From: JAIVJG01 sp964236735
GTDB taxonomy: Bacteria > Acidobacteriota > Blastocatellia > Pyrinomonadales > Pyrinomonadaceae
DNA length: 64,000 nucleotides
Direction of reading: 5' to 3'
Assembly: GCA_964236735.1 (NCBI GenBank)
Contig: CAXSFM010000011.1
Coordinates: forward strand, 62,001 to 126,000
The notes under the pieces were generated by a model. That model was not told where the DNA came from. It made no database searches and saw only the letters and a program-made list of their open reading frames with translations. Below, in pieces: positions 8,290 through 17,762 of this stretch (its first letter is position 1; each line of letters starts with the position of its first letter). The translations under genes were made by a program, and so were the position numbers.

Positions 8290-9393
8290 TTAAGGTACAA
8301 CCTCCGAAACCATATCTGATATTTGACCCTTATTGCCTGTACGGTCAACTGCAATCACATAATAAAAGTACCTGATGCCGGACAGCACATCATTGTCCTG
8401 ATAAACCGTGCGTTCCAAGAGGATAGGGTTAAGTTGAGTCCATCTGCCTTTTGGCAAGTTAGGATCGGTTGAGCGGTATATGTAGTAGCCGGCTACGTCG
8501 CGCTCGGGATTCGCCGCGAAAAAGATGGAGATTCGAGGTGTTGCCCCGGCAGACACGGCGGCAGTTACTCCAGTCGGAGCCGTGGGCGAGAAAACATCAG
8601 CGGGTGTCACTGTGATGCCATTTGAGTTCAGGCTTTCGACCGGTACTCCGCCTGTGCCCAGAGAGACGGCGCGGACGAGATATAAGTACTCAATTCCGAA
8701 TGCAAAAGATTGATCGGAAAATTGCGTGACCGTCACTGGAGACGTGTTCAGAAGCGTTTGCGGCGAATCAACTGTGGCGTGCGTGATTCTGTAAATGTTG
8801 TAACCAAGTAAATTGGGTGGTTGAGATGCATCCACGTTTTCCGTCGGAGCCGTCCAGCGAATGATGATAGATGATTCTTTAACTTCGGGCTGGGAATTCA
8901 AAACAGGGGGCTGGCTGACGCTGGCGGCCGGCTGGATCAGCAAGAAATTTGAGAAGGCTGCACGCTGTCCTGCCGCATTGACGTAACGCACAGAGTAGCG
9001 AAGCCGGACGGTCTGTGTCAGCGCCAATTCATCTATATATACAATCGAGTCTTTGGCACGCTGGATTGACTCGTAGGGAACTGAGCCGACGAGAGTCGAG
9101 CGCGCCGAAAATTCTTCCTCAGTCAGCGGCAGCGGATCATCAAGTCCCTCTGCGAGCCTGTACACATCAACCCTGCGTATGCTTTGAACACTTTCGTTAG
9201 AGGCATTTCGGGCGAGGGCGGGGAAGCTGAGTATCACCTGATTGCCTCGTTGGATGCCGGAGAGTAGTTCCGTGCGTTGCGGCACTCTTTCGACGGGCGG
9301 TTGTGGCGGACGGCGTTTGCCGCACGACGCATTGCTACCAATGAGCGCCAACATGAGTAGGAATGCGGGTCGAATGAATGAAGCAATTCTCAA
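8290..9393 (-). CDS. Lipoprotein with fibronectin type III repeats
   Basis: 367 residues. The start is TTG at 9393; the only nearby ATG would leave too short a signal sequence. The N-terminus has a hydrophobic core (AFLLMLALIGSNASCG) ending in Cys, a probable lipidation site near residue 24. The mature protein holds about three beta-sandwich modules of FN3 type. They show recurring GYNIYRITHAT, GYYIYRSTDPNLPKG and FYYVIAVDRTGNKGQ segments at about residues 180-260 and 275-365. No enzyme motif is seen. A surface or periplasmic adhesion or scaffold role is inferred. It is coupled to the FAH gene downstream. Confidence 0.8.
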   Translation of the reverse strand: MRIASFIRPAFLLMLALIGSNASCGKRRPPQPPVERVPQRTELLSGIQRGNQVILSFPALARNASNESVQSIRRVDVYRLAEGLDDPLPLTEEEFSARSTLVGSVPYESIQRAKDSIVYIDELALTQTVRLRYSVRYVNAAGQRAAFSNFLLIQPAASVSQPPVLNSQPEVKESSIIIRWTAPTENVDASQPPNLLGYNIYRITHATVDSPQTLLNTSPVTVTQFSDQSFAFGIEYLYLVRAVSLGTGGVPVESLNSNGITVTPADVFSPTAPTGVTAAVSAGATPRISIFFAANPERDVAGYYIYRSTDPNLPKGRWTQLNPILLERTVYQDNDVLSGIRYFYYVIAVDRTGNKGQISDMVSEVVP

Positions 9394-9512
9394 GTTAACT
9401 TATATTCCCCTGATAGGCATTCAATTTGGAACGCGGACAGCAATTGGTGTCGGAATAAATCATTGAAGCAGGCGATAGAGATGAGCGAATCTCAATCATT
9501 TGCCGCTGAAAA

Positions 9513-10949
9513 TTATAAAACATAACGACTGAGGTCTTGATCCTTGACGATGTCGGCGATCTCTCGCGTGACGTATTCGGCATCTATGACCTGCCGTTTC
9601 GGCTCAAGGTCTGGCCCCTCGAAACTGATCGTCTCCAAGACTTTTTCCATAATCGTCTGGAGCCTCCGCGCGCCGATATTTTCGGTCTGCTCGTTGACAC
9701 GGACGGCGTAGCGGGCGACGGCATCAATCCCCTCGTCGGTGACTATTAGCTCGATACCTTCCGTTTCAAGCAAGGCGCAATACTGTTTGATCAGGGAATT
9801 TTTCGGCTCGGTCAGGATGCGCTTGAAATCCTCGAGGGTGAGTGATTCAAGCTCCACACGGATCGGGAAACGCCCTTGAAGTTCCGGGATTAAATCAGAA
9901 GGTTTCGAGACGTGGAAGGCTCCTGCGGCGATGAAGAGTATGTGGTCAGTCCGCACCATCCCGTAGCGCGTGTTGACAGTTGTGCCCTCGACGATGGGGA
10001 GTATGTCGCGCTGGACGCCTTCTCTGGAGACATCCGGGCCGGAGCCGGATTCGCGTCCGGCAATCTTGTCAATTTCGTCCAGGAAAATGATGCCTGCGTT
10101 TTCCACACGCTCCAGCGCGCCGCGCGAGACGGTGTCCATGTCTATGAGGCGTTCCTCTTCCTCCTGGACGAGGTATTCAGTGGCTTCGTCAACGCGCATA
10201 CGCCGGCGCTTGGTGCGTCCCTGAAAGAGATTGCCGAGCATATCCTTCATGTTAATGCCCATCTCTTCGATGCCCTGTGGCCCGGCGACTTCGATGGTGG
10301 GGAAATTCTTTTCTCGAACCTCCATCTCGACGAGACGGTTTTCAAGTTTGCCTTCACGTAGCTGCGCGCGCAGCTTTTCGCGCGTCCGTTGAAATTGCTC
10401 ATCCAGCCCGTACTTGGCCTTGACTGATGTCTCGACGGGGTTGATCTCGACGCTGTCTTCCAGATCAAAATCAGACTGGATGCTCGACTGGCGCGGGGGG
10501 AGCAGCAAGTCGAGCATTCGTTCCTCTGCGTTTTGTTCGGCTTTTTCGGCGATTTCCTCAATCTTTTCGGCGCGCATCATCTCGACTGCGATTTCCGTGA
10601 GGTCACGGATCATGCTCTCCACATCGCGCCCAACGTAACCCACCTCAGTAAATTTTGAAGCTTCAACCTTGAGAAAGGGAGAATTGGACATGCGTGCGAG
10701 GCGGCGCGCAATCTCAGTTTTACCGACCCCGGTCGAGCCGATCATAATAATATTTTTTGGCAAAACATCTGCAGCCATCTCTGGCGTCAGCTTTTGGCGG
10801 CGCACACGGTTGCGGAGCGCGATGGCGACCGCGCGTTTGGCGGCCTGCTGCCCCACCACATGTTTGTCCAGTTGCGCGACGATCTGCCTGGGCGTCAACT
10901 CATCGAGCCGCGACTCTTCGCCCACATCGCCTGATAAATAGATGACCAT
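9513..10949 (-). CDS. hslU: HslU, ATPase subunit of the HslUV protease
   Basis: 478 residues of the AAA+ Clp/HSP100 family. HslU unfolds substrates and threads them into the HslV peptidase in the cytoplasm. Walker A is GSTGVGKT at residues 71-78 and Walker B IIFLDEID at 287-294. The N-terminus LTPRQIVAQLDKHVVGQ is the family start. An intermediate I-domain rich in Glu and Arg covers about 110-250. RFPIRVEL and ENIGARRL follow, and the C-terminal tail ends in LSRYVL, the hydrophobic tail that docks into HslV. It lies 83 nt downstream of hslV in the usual VU order. The tail is intact, so the complex should be functional. Confidence 0.96.
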   Translation of the reverse strand: MVIYLSGDVGEESRLDELTPRQIVAQLDKHVVGQQAAKRAVAIALRNRVRRQKLTPEMAADVLPKNIIMIGSTGVGKTEIARRLARMSNSPFLKVEASKFTEVGYVGRDVESMIRDLTEIAVEMMRAEKIEEIAEKAEQNAEERMLDLLLPPRQSSIQSDFDLEDSVEINPVETSVKAKYGLDEQFQRTREKLRAQLREGKLENRLVEMEVREKNFPTIEVAGPQGIEEMGINMKDMLGNLFQGRTKRRRMRVDEATEYLVQEEEERLIDMDTVSRGALERVENAGIIFLDEIDKIAGRESGSGPDVSREGVQRDILPIVEGTTVNTRYGMVRTDHILFIAAGAFHVSKPSDLIPELQGRFPIRVELESLTLEDFKRILTEPKNSLIKQYCALLETEGIELIVTDEGIDAVARYAVRVNEQTENIGARRLQTIMEKVLETISFEGPDLEPKRQVIDAEYVTREIADIVKDQDLSRYVL

Positions 10950-11032
10950 TGCTTAAAGATTGACGGAACAGCCGAACTGATTCTTCAAGTTATTCATTAA
11001 GGACGGAGCTACAAATTATGATAACTCTTTAT

Positions 11033-11578
11033 TTATAGCTCTTCGAGAATGATGTTCTCATTCGTATAGATGCAGATTTCGCTCGCAATGCGTAAAGCTG
11101 CGAAAGCGATTTCCCGCGCGTTCATTTCTGTATTCTCCAACAGCGCGCGCGCTGCGGCCAGCGCATAAGAGCCGCCCGATCCGATGGCGAGAGCACCGCC
11201 ATCTGGAGCGATGACATCACCATTGCCCGACAGCAAAAAAGAACTTTTCTCGTCGGCGACGATCAAGAGCGCCTCGAGTTGCCGGAGAATTTTATCGGTG
11301 CGCCACTCTTTGCTAAGTTCAATGGCGGCGCGTTCAAGATTGCCGTGATATTGCTCCAACTTACCCTCGAACCTCGTCAAAAGGGAAAAGGCATCCGCGC
11401 TTGCGCCCGCAAATCCGGCGAGTATTTTATCGTTATAGAGACGGCGCACTTTGCGCGCGCCGGTTTTCATCACCGTATCGCCGAGCGTCACCTGCCCATC
11501 ACCCGCGAGCGCGACTTGTGAGCCGCGACGCACGAGCAGCACCGTTGTACTCCGCATCTTATTCGTGAATTGTTTCAT
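11033..11578 (-). CDS. hslV: HslV, threonine peptidase subunit of the HslUV protease
   Basis: HslV forms the proteasome-like double hexamer opened by HslU. The conserved start is STTVLLVRRGSQVALAGDGQ, with the mature N-terminal Thr as nucleophile after propeptide removal. ARKVRRLYNDKILAGFAGA, RTDKILRQLEALLIVAD and AIGSGGSYALAAARALLENT follow. I place the start at the ATG at 11578, leaving a short propeptide before Thr. A longer frame opens at 11632 and a shorter ATG lies at 11557; no ribosome site decides among them. It is the first gene of the hslVU pair. Confidence 0.94.
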   Translation of the reverse strand: MKQFTNKMRSTTVLLVRRGSQVALAGDGQVTLGDTVMKTGARKVRRLYNDKILAGFAGASADAFSLLTRFEGKLEQYHGNLERAAIELSKEWRTDKILRQLEALLIVADEKSSFLLSGNGDVIAPDGGALAIGSGGSYALAAARALLENTEMNAREIAFAALRIASEICIYTNENIILEEL

Positions 11579-11798
11579 CGCCAGCGATGCACTATAGAAA
11601 TTGGTGTGATGGTAAGTCAAGCCAGCGTCCATTGAGCGTCTAAGGCGCGAGAGGTCTCTAAATTAAAGCTGAGGGCAACAGGGACAGACAGGGACACATC
11701 TTTGGAGTATGATGAACGCACGGTTGAATTTCAGAGGAACGCAAGCAGAAACTTTTGCGTCGTGCAGAAGCGGACAAGCTTCGTTGTTGTGAGAGAAA

Positions 11799-12560
11799 AT
11801 GATCAATCAGAGGCCATTGATTGGCATCACAATGCGCCACGAATTAGAGACGGAAAGATTTTACCTGGCGCGATATTATAGCGAGGCGGTCGAGCATTTC
11901 GGCGGCGTGCCCGTTCACATCTCCCTGATTCCGCAAGCCGATTATATCAATCTTCTGTTGGAGAGGCTTGATGGCATACTCCTTCCGGGTAGCGCGTCGG
12001 ATGTTAATCCTTTGCGTTACAATCGCGAGCCGCACTTGAATCTGGGCACCGTGCATCCGCTCAAAGACGAGACTGACGCGCTGGTTCTGAAAGAGATTGA
12101 GAGACGCAGACTACCCTTGCTGGCGATCTGCTTTGGAATGCAAATCTGGAACGTCACCAGAGGGGGGACGTTGATACAGGACATTGCGTCGCAGTTACCG
12201 CAAGCGTTCAAGCATGAGCAAGGAGCGCCACGCGAGAGGACTTCACATCACGTCAATTTTCTCAGTGAGAGCTTGCTGGCGCGCTTGTCAGGAAGTGAGC
12301 GGACACAGGTCAACAGCCATCACCATCAGGCCATTGAAACATTGGGTCGGGATTTGCGCGCTACCGGATGGGCAAACGACGGATTGATTGAATCTGTCGA
12401 GGATGTCAGGGAAGGGCATTGGGGACTGGGCGTCCAATGGCACCCGGAAATTGGTTGGCCGGGCGACGGTCTTTCACAGAAAATCTTTACCGCTTTTATT
12501 GAAGCCGCACGGGCATACATAATCAACCGAGAACAAGAGCAGATAATTCGACAGAAATAG
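11799..12560 (+). CDS. Class I glutamine amidotransferase-like hydrolase (peptidase C26)
   Basis: 253 residues resembling gamma-glutamyl-gamma-aminobutyrate hydrolase PuuD and relatives. These use a Cys-His-Glu triad to hydrolyse gamma-glutamyl amides. Visible: PLIGITMRHELET, LDGILLPGSASDVNP, LLAICFGMQIWNVTRGGTLI with the nucleophilic Cys, NSHHHQAIETLG, and LGVQWHPEI with the catalytic His and Glu. The usual ICRGMQ reads ICFGMQ here, a tolerated change near the nucleophile. The gene is divergent from hslVU and no polyamine genes are near, so the substrate is open. Confidence 0.85.
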   Translation: MINQRPLIGITMRHELETERFYLARYYSEAVEHFGGVPVHISLIPQADYINLLLERLDGILLPGSASDVNPLRYNREPHLNLGTVHPLKDETDALVLKEIERRRLPLLAICFGMQIWNVTRGGTLIQDIASQLPQAFKHEQGAPRERTSHHVNFLSESLLARLSGSERTQVNSHHHQAIETLGRDLRATGWANDGLIESVEDVREGHWGLGVQWHPEIGWPGDGLSQKIFTAFIEAARAYIINREQEQIIRQK

Positions 12561-12709
12561 CGCGTCCGATAACATAGATGTTGCGGTCTCTTTCCACGAA
12601 AAGAAATAAACAATCAAGCTGTGAAAAGAGAATTACACAAATTGCACGCGCTCTGTGGTAATTTCACTAACCTTGATTTGATCTTGATGATGACGTGTAG
12701 CTCTAAAAT

Positions 12710-13894
12710 ATGAAGAAAACAGGCCTGCGAACAATCATCGGTATAGAGAATCTCTGTGCGTCGCGTCTGGATTTATTACGCGGGGCGCGTGTGGGGCTAG
12801 TTTGTAATCAGGCTTCCGTCAATCACTCTCTACAGCATTCCGCCGATCTGCTGGGGTCTCTACGCGAAGTCAACCTGACCACGCTCTTCGGGCCGCAACA
12901 TGGCATACGCGGAGACGTACAGGATAATATGATAGAGACCCCACATGACATTGACAGTGTGACGGGTCTCAAGGTTTATTCGTTGTATAGCGAAACACGC
13001 GAGCCTACAGAGCAGATGCTGGAAGAGGTGGATGTCCTGGTTGTAGATTTACAGGATGTGGGATGTCGCATCTACACATTCATCTATACGATGGCTTACT
13101 GCCTGAGAGCCGCGAAGAAATATCAAAAAAAAGTCATAGTTTGTGATCGCCCAAATCCCATCAACGGCATCAGCGTGGCCGGTAATGTGCTTGAATCTGA
13201 GTTCGCATCTTTCGTCGGGCAATTTCCGCTCCCCACACGACATGGACTGACGATCAGCGAACTCGCGCGCATGTTTAATGAGCATTGGGGAATCGGATGT
13301 GATCTGGAAGTAGTGAAAATGGAGGGATGGTCTCGTGAACAATGGTTTGACGAGACGGATTTGCCTTGGGTGATGCCTTCTCCGAACATGCCAACGCTTG
13401 ACTCTGCGACCGTCTTTCCAGGCACTGTTCATCTCGAAGGGACACAGGTATCGGAAGGGCGCGGGACGACACGGCCATTTGAACTGGTGGGAGCGCCTTA
13501 CGTAGAGCCGTCTGAACTTGTGCGTGAATTGGATAAAATGTCTCTTTCGGGTGTCAAGTTTAGAGAGGCGAATTTTTTACCAACTTTTCAAAAACATGCG
13601 GGACAGACATGTGGCGGACTCCAGATACATGTTATGGAGAGGAATGAATTTGAGCCTGTGGCAACCGGGCTGGCGATAGTGAAGGTCTGTCATGATCTCT
13701 ACGGGGAAAAGTTCAAGTGGAAAGAGCCGCCATATGAGTACGTGTACGACAAAAAACCCTTCGATGTCATTTCCGGAACGGACAAAATCAGAGCCGCTTT
13801 CGAGGCGGGAATGAGACTGGAGACGTTGGTTGCGACTTGGAATCAAGAGTTAAATAACTACCTGGAGTTGAAGTTAAACTTTCACTTGTACTAA
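12710..13894 (+). CDS. namZ: Exo-beta-N-acetylmuramidase NamZ-like (DUF1343)
   Basis: 394 residues of the DUF1343/NamZ family. The characterised member releases MurNAc from the non-reducing ends of peptidoglycan fragments. Conserved blocks: LRGARVGLVCNQASVN, TTLFGPQHGIRG, VDVLVVDLQDVGCRIYTFIY, VIVCDRPNPINGISVAG, LPTRHGLTISELARMFN, WVMPSPNMPTLDSATVFPGT and LEGTQVSEGRGTTRPFELVG. No signal peptide is visible, so it may act on imported fragments in the cytoplasm, unlike secreted Bacillus NamZ. Together with nagZ at 36.6 kb it suggests cell-wall recycling. Confidence 0.85.
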   Translation: MKKTGLRTIIGIENLCASRLDLLRGARVGLVCNQASVNHSLQHSADLLGSLREVNLTTLFGPQHGIRGDVQDNMIETPHDIDSVTGLKVYSLYSETREPTEQMLEEVDVLVVDLQDVGCRIYTFIYTMAYCLRAAKKYQKKVIVCDRPNPINGISVAGNVLESEFASFVGQFPLPTRHGLTISELARMFNEHWGIGCDLEVVKMEGWSREQWFDETDLPWVMPSPNMPTLDSATVFPGTVHLEGTQVSEGRGTTRPFELVGAPYVEPSELVRELDKMSLSGVKFREANFLPTFQKHAGQTCGGLQIHVMERNEFEPVATGLAIVKVCHDLYGEKFKWKEPPYEYVYDKKPFDVISGTDKIRAAFEAGMRLETLVATWNQELNNYLELKLNFHLY

Positions 13895-14010
13895 GCGTCT
13901 TAAGACTAAGGGTGAGGTGTGTCGGCGAGACGACATCTGAAGTGTTGCGTGAGGTCTGATGATGAAACGGTTTATCATCAGGCAAAACTGAAATGGAGTA
14001 TATCTAACCT

Positions 14011-14409
14011 ATGAGTCAAACAATCTCCAGGCCGGTGTCACACAAGGGGCTGCTGTCGGCATTGGTCGGTTGGTTAGCGCCGGGCGCGGGGCATATCTGC
14101 GCCGGCGCCGTCACGCGCGGAATCGCCTTAGGAATGCCGGTCTGGATTTTGTTTTTTCTGGGCATTAGATTGGGAGGACATCTGCATGGATTCAACGATG
14201 CCAGTAACAGCTTGTTGAACTATGTCTTCGGTCTCTGCGATGTCGGCGTGGGATTAGTTTATTTTGTCGCCAGATTTGCGGGCTGGGCGCAGACGGAGCA
14301 GGGAGGACGGCTGACGGCAGAATATGCCAATATTTTTCTCATGGTCGCAGGCCTCTTGAACTACCTCGTAGCCTTGGACGCACTTGACGTTGCCAATGGA
14401 AGAAAGTGA
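14011..14409 (+). CDS. Small membrane protein (DUF6677-like)
   Basis: 132 residues with three to four hydrophobic segments (around residues 15-30, 40-55, 70-90 and 108-126). The N-terminus LSALVGWLAPGAGHICAGAV resembles the LPGLGHxYxG motif of TM2-type and DUF6677 membrane proteins. It is followed in overlap (TGATG) by a 55-residue membrane peptide, then recO and the lptFG fusion, so it may belong to an envelope-related transcript. Function unknown. Confidence 0.7.
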   Translation: MSQTISRPVSHKGLLSALVGWLAPGAGHICAGAVTRGIALGMPVWILFFLGIRLGGHLHGFNDASNSLLNYVFGLCDVGVGLVYFVARFAGWAQTEQGGRLTAEYANIFLMVAGLLNYLVALDALDVANGRK

Positions 14410-14576
14410 TGAAACATTTCTTGTTAATGATTTTGTTCGCCTCCCTCGTGGCCGTCGTCTTTGGCGTAATCGGACGGCAGAACACGCGCGCGCGCGCGAT
14501 TTACGGATTGAAGGTCTTTGGGGAATTCATCTCGGTAGGACTGATCCTGACGTGGCTGATGTACGTGCTGTTTTGA
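14409..14576 (+). CDS. 55-residue membrane peptide
   Basis: ATG at 14409 overlaps the preceding stop as TGATG, and the frame ends at the TGA at 14574-14576. The peptide has two hydrophobic helices separated by a basic loop: MKHFLLMILFASLVAVVFGV, then a loop with QNTRARA, then FGEFISVGLILTWLMYVLF. Translational coupling and the clean two-helix pattern support a real gene despite its size. Role unknown; it probably works with the upstream membrane protein. Confidence 0.65.
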   Translation: MKHFLLMILFASLVAVVFGVIGRQNTRARAIYGLKVFGEFISVGLILTWLMYVLF

Positions 14577-14605
14577 TTTCGCCTGCTGGTAGCTGATTGA
14601 CTGGT

Positions 14606-15376
14606 ATGGCTTTAATAGAGACGCAGGCGATCATCCTACGCACTTATACTCTGGCGGAGGCAGACAAAATCGCGGTCTGTCTGACCAGAGAGATGGGATT
14701 GATTCGGGGTGTGGGGCGCGGGGCGCGAAGACTCAAAAGCAAGTTCGGGGCAAGTTTGGAGCCGTTTACCCTCATCAACCTGACGTTTTTTCAAAAGGAG
14801 GAGCGCGAGCTGGTGACGATCCGACACGCAGAGATAACGAGGTCTTTTTTCAATTTGTCACCCACCGCCGAAACCATCTTCGCGCTTGAATATCTAGCTC
14901 AACTGGCGATTGATTTTGCTCCGCCTTATCAAACGGAAGAGCGTCTTTATCGGATGGTGAAAGCCACGATCAGCGCAGCCTTTGACGAGCAGGAGTTGAT
15001 TGCACAGATTACAATCTATTTTGAACTCTGGATACTCAGGCTCGCAGGATTTTTGCCTGACATCGGCGCTTGCGGAAAGTGTTTAAGTAAACTACATCAT
15101 CTCCGGGAAGGTGTTTATATAAACTTTGAGGGAGTTTTGTTTTGCGCTCAATGTAAGAATCCAGAATTAAAGCGCTTGAATTTCAATATCTACACCGTCT
15201 TGCTCGGAATGCGTAAACTGGATGCGATCAGTTGGGGACAGGCTTGCGCGCGTCTGACGGCCCAGGAGCAGAAGGCGCTCTCACAGATAACTCGTCGCCT
15301 CATCGTCCGAGCTTTGGAAAAATCCACGCATGTCAATACCCGCCCGCCGATTAAACGCACATCTTTGGTAAGTTAG
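14606..15376 (+). CDS. recO: DNA repair protein RecO
   Basis: RecO loads RecA with RecF and RecR during gap repair. The N-terminal OB fold reads ALIETQAIILRTYTLAEADK and MGLIRGVGRGARRLKSKFGA. A helical middle follows, and a zinc-binding region has paired Cys in GACGKCL and LFCAQCK (residues about 153-180). The ATG at 14606 fits family starts; an in-frame TTG lies three codons upstream. It is followed 33 nt later by the lptFG fusion. Confidence 0.92.
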   Translation: MALIETQAIILRTYTLAEADKIAVCLTREMGLIRGVGRGARRLKSKFGASLEPFTLINLTFFQKEERELVTIRHAEITRSFFNLSPTAETIFALEYLAQLAIDFAPPYQTEERLYRMVKATISAAFDEQELIAQITIYFELWILRLAGFLPDIGACGKCLSKLHHLREGVYINFEGVLFCAQCKNPELKRLNFNIYTVLLGMRKLDAISWGQACARLTAQEQKALSQITRRLIVRALEKSTHVNTRPPIKRTSLVS

Positions 15377-15409
15377 CTCTTGTGATCCAACTCTTAAGTT
15401 AAGGAATAT

Positions 15410-17719
15410 ATGAAAGGGAAGTTGATTGAGCGATATATATTGAGCGCAATTGCGCCCTATTTTCTTTTATCTGTAGTGCTCTTGACCGCCGTTCTTGTGA
15501 CACAGCAGAGCGCGAAGTTTGCTGAGATATTAGGTGGAGGAGGACGTTCGCCCTGGTATTGGGTCGTAGAAATTATGTTGGCCGTGCTCCCAAATGTGCT
15601 GATCTTCACCTTACCTATGGCGATGCTGATCGGAACGGCAACCGGCTTGAGTAGAATTGGAAGTGACGGCGAGTTGACGGCGATGTTTTCGACAGGGGTG
15701 GGAAACATTCGTCTGCTCATCCCAGTTCTGTCGTTCGCAATTTTTTTGAGTTTGATGACCTTTTATGTGGGATTTGAGTTTGCGCCTCCTGCGGCCCGGA
15801 AATTAAGAGACGTAAGTTCGCGTGCCGCTCTATATCGCCTGGAATCGCCTGTGGAACCCAGAATGTTTAATACGGACTTACCGGGGAAAATCATCTACAT
15901 ACATAATGGTGATGAAGCGGAAGGAAGATGGGAAGGCGTCTTTATTCAATGGGAAGAGAATGATAAAATGCGTCTGATAACAGCAGTCTCTGGACGCATT
16001 GACACATCTAATGCCCAAGCGGAATTAGTGCTCAACGACGCTACTATTATTACCATCCCGAAGGGGTTTGAATCTGATCAGACGGGATTGCTCCATATGA
16101 CCTCTGAGCGAACGGAACAGTTTCGTCTAAGGGACGACCGGATTAACTCTGCCAGAGATTCAATCTTACAGAGAATGCGAGAGAGGCAACCAGAGTTTGA
16201 TGAAATGAATTGGCAGCAATTAAGAAGAGAAGGCGACTTAATAGAGGGTCAGACACAGCGTGGCCGGGATGCAGTCATCGCATTGCATAAAAAACTGTCT
16301 TTATGTCTGGCTCCAATAGCGTTTGCAATTCTTGGTGTCGGTTTGGGAAACAAAACGGGGCGAGGCGGGAGATTGTTTGCAGTGGGATTATCTCTCGCTG
16401 TCATGATTATTTATTATTTGATTGCTCTGGTTGGCGAACAATTAGCGCGCGCGGGCTCCATCAATCTATTTGTCGGAGCCTGGGCTTCGTTTTTCCTGTC
16501 GCTCTGTGGCGGCATCACGATCTTCATCAACCGGCAGACTCATCTTAGCAAACGTGTCTCTATTGCTGCCTATATCAAGCCACATGATTCGTCATCTGGA
16601 ACAAGAGGGAGAGGGAGAGGTTACAGGTCTCTAGCTCTCTTAGACTGGATGGTAATAAGAAACCTGCTCATCTATTTTGCATATACTTTTATCGTCATGC
16701 TCTCAATTTTCATTATTTTTACCGTTTTCGAGCTATTACGTTTTGTGTTTGTCAATCATGCCAGTTATAGCCTTGTGATACGTTACTTACTATTTTTGTT
16801 GCCATATGTAGGCTTCACAGTAGCTCCACTCGCGACGCTTATTTCAGTATTAATAACCTTTGTGATTCTCGTAAGAAGAAGTGAGCTGATCGCCTGGTGG
16901 TCTGGGGGCGAGAGTATCTATCGAATATTAGCGCCGGCATTAGGCTTTGCACTCGGACTCGGCATGATCCTCTTCGCGGTTCAAGAAAATGTCCTGCCTT
17001 TTTCAAATCAGCGTCAAAATGCGCTGCGAACCCAGATAAAAGGTGGCCTGAGCCAAGCAAACACCCTGACTGGAAAACAATGGCTCGCAAGCCCTGAACT
17101 GAAAGAGATGTATTCTTTTAACTATGGAGAAAATGATGAGACGCTGAATAATCTGGCAATTTATCGTTTTGACGAGCAAGACACCCATCTGGCAAGCATT
17201 GTTTTCGCAGAGCGGGGAATCTGGACGAATCCGACAACCATAAAGATAACATCTCCTCTCAGCATCAAGCTAAAGGATGGGACACAGCCGGTCATGCGTC
17301 AGTCGCCTGAGTTGTCGGTGACGGTATTCGACCGAGGGCAATTCATTAAACCAACGCTTAACAACCCGGCTGAAGCTAATATCACTGAATTAAGCAATTA
17401 TATAAATTCGCTTAAGCGGCAAGGCGATGTGTCTCGGCTGCAAATGTTGACTACGGCGCTTGAACGTAAGCACTCCGATCCATTCTCGCCACTTGTGATG
17501 ACAATCATTGGCGCTCCGCTTGCACTAGCCTTCGGAAGACGCGGCTTGCTGCTGCCTCTGTTCGCTGCGGTATTGATAGGATTATCCTTCTGGGCAACGA
17601 CAAGCGGAATGCAAGAGTTAGGTTATAACGGCTATCTCGGAGCGCGGATTGCTGCATGGGGGCCGCCTCTTGCTTTTGTGCTGGTGGGAGCCTTGCTTCT
17701 TTCAAGATCTCGTACGTAG
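15410..17719 (+). CDS. LptF-LptG fused lipopolysaccharide export permease
   Basis: 769 residues, twice the length of one YjgP/YjgQ permease. Residues 1-385 form one complete LptF/G unit: LIERYILSAIAPYFLLSVVL, three TM helices, a periplasmic beta-jellyroll, then three TM helices with FAILGVGLGNKTGRGGR. A polar linker (SSSGTRGRGRG, about residue 400) follows, then a second unit from LDWMVIRNLLIYFAYTFIVM to the C-terminus with GAPLALAFGRRG. In E. coli LptF and LptG are separate and pair with LptB2 to extract LPS from the inner membrane. Here both halves are one chain, fixing their stoichiometry. LptB is not adjacent. Confidence 0.9.
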   Translation: MKGKLIERYILSAIAPYFLLSVVLLTAVLVTQQSAKFAEILGGGGRSPWYWVVEIMLAVLPNVLIFTLPMAMLIGTATGLSRIGSDGELTAMFSTGVGNIRLLIPVLSFAIFLSLMTFYVGFEFAPPAARKLRDVSSRAALYRLESPVEPRMFNTDLPGKIIYIHNGDEAEGRWEGVFIQWEENDKMRLITAVSGRIDTSNAQAELVLNDATIITIPKGFESDQTGLLHMTSERTEQFRLRDDRINSARDSILQRMRERQPEFDEMNWQQLRREGDLIEGQTQRGRDAVIALHKKLSLCLAPIAFAILGVGLGNKTGRGGRLFAVGLSLAVMIIYYLIALVGEQLARAGSINLFVGAWASFFLSLCGGITIFINRQTHLSKRVSIAAYIKPHDSSSGTRGRGRGYRSLALLDWMVIRNLLIYFAYTFIVMLSIFIIFTVFELLRFVFVNHASYSLVIRYLLFLLPYVGFTVAPLATLISVLITFVILVRRSELIAWWSGGESIYRILAPALGFALGLGMILFAVQENVLPFSNQRQNALRTQIKGGLSQANTLTGKQWLASPELKEMYSFNYGENDETLNNLAIYRFDEQDTHLASIVFAERGIWTNPTTIKITSPLSIKLKDGTQPVMRQSPELSVTVFDRGQFIKPTLNNPAEANITELSNYINSLKRQGDVSRLQMLTTALERKHSDPFSPLVMTIIGAPLALAFGRRGLLLPLFAAVLIGLSFWATTSGMQELGYNGYLGARIAAWGPPLAFVLVGALLLSRSRT

Positions 17720-17762
17720 AGTAACTTCCCGCGACAGAGCGCGTCAGGGTGGATTTCAGGCG

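Noticed and set aside
9912..10361. 149-codon plus-strand frame opposite hslU
   Set aside because: Lies wholly within hslU in antisense; its codons mirror the conserved HslU sequence and it has no independent motif.
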